Of a DNA stretch of 5,840 bases, positions 4,075 to 5,840 are shown piece after piece. Below the pieces are notes generated by a model. That model was given only the letters and a program-made list of their open reading frames with translations. It searched no databases and was not told the origin of the DNA. Position 1 is the first letter of the stretch. Every line of letters begins with the position of its first letter. Position numbers and translations under genes: made by a program. This DNA is from Rudanella sp. (GTDB taxonomy: Bacteria; Bacteroidota; Bacteroidia; Cytophagales; Spirosomataceae), in assembly GCA_026785985.1 (NCBI GenBank), contig JAJAYX010000670.1:1-5840 (forward strand), written 5' to 3'.

Positions 4075-5840
4075 TATTCTGTTGAGCGTCCTATTGTCGG
4101 TGAATACGCTGGCTCAGAAACCCGCGAAAAACGGCTACGCCAAACCCGATAGCGCGGGCGTGAGTTGGGCCGATACCCTGCACGAAGTGACCGTGAAAGA
4201 CCAACAAACGGAATTTGGCTTCACCCGGATGCGGGGTGTGGAGGGCCTGGGAATTTACGAGGGCAAAAAGTCCGAAGTGATTATACCCGATCAGTTGGTG
4301 GCTAACCTGTCGACCAATAACGCCCGGCAAATTTACTCCCGCGTGGCTGGGCTGAACATCTGGGAAAACGAGGGCGCGGGGCTGCAATTGAGTATTGGCG
4401 GGCGCGGCCTCGACCCCAACCGGACATCGAATTTCAACGTTCGGCAAAACGGCTACGACATCAGTGCCGTTGCTTTGGGTTATCCCGAAAGTTACTACAC
4501 GCCCCCCATTGAGGCCGTTGGCCGGATTCAGTTGGTGCGGGGCGCGGCTTCGCTGCAATACGGCACGCAGTTTGGCGGCTTACTCAACTTCGTGATGCGC
4601 AAACCAGTTACCGACCAGAAACTTCAACTCGTGGCCCGGCAAACGGTGGGGTCGTTTGGATTTTATAACGGGTTTGTGAGTGCCAGTGGCACCGTGGGTA
4701 AAGTCTCGTATTACTCGTTTATCCAGTATAAACAGGGCAACGGCTGGCGACCCAATTCGCACTTTACCAACTACACCGCCTACGCCCACATCGACTACCG
4801 ACCAACTGAAAAAACTACGCTGGGTTTCGATCTGACCCAAATGAGCTACCTCGCCCAACAACCCGGTGGCCTGAGCGACGCCCAATTTCGCGAAAACCCT
4901 CGCCAGAGTAACCGCGAACGTAACTGGTTCAAGGTTAACTGGACGATGCCCGCCCTGCATTTCGATCACAAATTCAACTCGCGCAACGAACTTAATGTCA
5001 GGTTGTTTGGCCTGATGGCCTATCGGTATTCCGTTGGGTTCAGGCCCAATCGGGTGGCAAGTGTGGATGATAACAGCGAGCGCGATTTGATCCGGGGCGA
5101 TTTCAGGAACTGGGGGGCTGAAGCACGGTTTTTGAAACGCTACGAGTTAGGCGGTCGTCAGTCGGTGTTGCTGGTAGGAAGCCGATTTTATAAAGGAACC
5201 AACCACAGTGTGCAGGGGTTTGGGAGCACGGGCAAGGATGCCAATTTCCGGTTCATTGACAGCGAGCAGGCCATCACGAGCGACTATAGTTTTCCGAACA
5301 AAAACGGGTCGCTGTTTGCCGAAAACATCCTGTACATCGGCGATAAACTGTCGGTTACGCCGGGCGTTCGCTACGAATACATCTATACCACGGCCACTGG
5401 TTTCTACGGCAGCCTCACCCGCGATTTGGCCGGGAATGTGATTGCGTCCTCCTTCACCAATGAACGACGCACCAACGGGCGGATGTTCGTGTTGGGCGGG
5501 TTGGGCCTGAGTTATAAACCCACCGAACGACTGGATATTTATGGAAATATCTCCCAAAATTACCGCTCCATTACGTTTAGCGATATGCGGATCGCCAACC
5601 CCTCGCAGGTGATCGACCCGAATTTAAAAGACGAAAAAGGGTACTCGTTCGATTTAGGCGTTCGGAGTGTGCAAACGACTTTATACAACTTCGATGTCAG
5701 CGCGTTTTTGCTGAACTACAACAACCGCATCGGCGAGGTGCAGTTTTACGACCTCAACGACCGGGTACTCCGCCGTCGGGGTAATATTGGCCGGGCCATG
5801 ATTATGGGCCTTGAATCATACGCCGAGGCCGATTTTGTGC
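4055..5840 (+). CDS. FecA-like TonB-dependent outer-membrane receptor (3' end outside window)
   Basis: The frame is open from the ATG at 4055 to the window end (595 codons plus one base); typical relatives would have roughly 200 more residues. Residues 1-20 form a signal peptide (K2, hydrophobic 5-19, probable cleavage after N-T-L-A). A possible TonB box is T41-L-H-E-V-T-V47. The plug domain spans about 70-185, with I-G-G-R-G-L-D-P-N-R at 114-123, R-I-Q-L-V-R-G at 157-163, A-S-L-Q-Y-G at 165-170 and G-G-L-L-N-F-V at 174-180, the pattern seen in ferric dicitrate-type receptors. Alternating aromatic beta-strands of the barrel follow. There is no N-terminal carboxypeptidase-like extension as in SusC proteins, and no FecA-type signalling domain, so it probably does not signal to a sigma factor. 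Such receptors import ferric chelates using TonB energy. The start overlaps the HTTM gene by 20 nt. The substrate is inferred from family and neighbours and is not certain. Confidence 0.9.
   Translation, partial: MKYTVFSILLSVLLSVNTLAQKPAKNGYAKPDSAGVSWADTLHEVTVKDQQTEFGFTRMRGVEGLGIYEGKKSEVIIPDQLVANLSTNNARQIYSRVAGLNIWENEGAGLQLSIGGRGLDPNRTSNFNVRQNGYDISAVALGYPESYYTPPIEAVGRIQLVRGAASLQYGTQFGGLLNFVMRKPVTDQKLQLVARQTVGSFGFYNGFVSASGTVGKVSYYSFIQYKQGNGWRPNSHFTNYTAYAHIDYRPTEKTTLGFDLTQMSYLAQQPGGLSDAQFRENPRQSNRERNWFKVNWTMPALHFDHKFNSRNELNVRLFGLMAYRYSVGFRPNRVASVDDNSERDLIRGDFRNWGAEARFLKRYELGGRQSVLLVGSRFYKGTNHSVQGFGSTGKDANFRFIDSEQAITSDYSFPNKNGSLFAENILYIGDKLSVTPGVRYEYIYTTATGFYGSLTRDLAGNVIASSFTNERRTNGRMFVLGGLGLSYKPTERLDIYGNISQNYRSITFSDMRIANPSQVIDPNLKDEKGYSFDLGVRSVQTTLYNFDVSAFLLNYNNRIGEVQFYDLNDRVLRRRGNIGRAMIMGLESYAEADFV

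Noticed and set aside
4091..5557. Long antisense open frames opposite the receptor gene (4091-4558, 4580-4969, 5147-5557).
   Set aside because: They lie wholly within a clear receptor coding sequence, have no recognisable domains or signals, and are typical shadow frames in GC-rich coding DNA.

Overview
The window comes from a Bacteroidota genome, most likely a Cytophagales member of the Spirosoma/Fibrella/Rudanella type. The evidence is the TAnnTTTG-type promoter, the absence of Shine-Dalgarno sequences, the lipoprotein signals, a moderately GC-rich coding sequence, and a gene set typical of Bacteroidota (DUF4856, imelysin-like, HTTM, FecA-like receptor). The genus is an inference from style; no marker gene is present.

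Positions 1-340 hold the left part of an IS110-family insertion sequence. A strongly structured, non-coding leader of about 200 nt precedes the first ~30-45 codons of a DEDD transposase, which then stops. The leader lies where IS110-group elements encode their bridge RNA, so it is annotated as a candidate bridge RNA. A rho-independent terminator (341-374) follows the remnant and insulates it from what comes next.

Positions 382-445 hold the promoter region of a four-gene operon: a clear TAnnTTTG -7 box, a weak upstream element, and a 7-1-7 near-palindrome between them that could be an operator.

Positions 446-5840 hold the operon, all on the + strand and extremely compact. A DUF4856 lipoprotein is followed after 1 nt by an imelysin-like lipoprotein. 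This overlaps by 14 nt an HTTM / vitamin K-dependent gamma-carboxylase homologue, which overlaps by 20 nt a FecA-like TonB-dependent receptor. The receptor runs off the window and is the longest reading frame here. The receptor and the imelysin-like protein point to iron or iron-chelate uptake at the outer membrane. The two lipoproteins are probably accessory binding proteins, possibly on the cell surface. The carboxylase homologue is the puzzling member: it keeps the GGCX-type motifs, including the lysine equivalent to the catalytic base, and it has a complete C-terminal domain. A menaquinol-dependent modification or redox step tied to metal uptake is therefore possible but unproven.

A perfect 10-bp inverted repeat with a 3-nt loop sits in frame in the carboxylase linker and looks like a small palindromic insertion.
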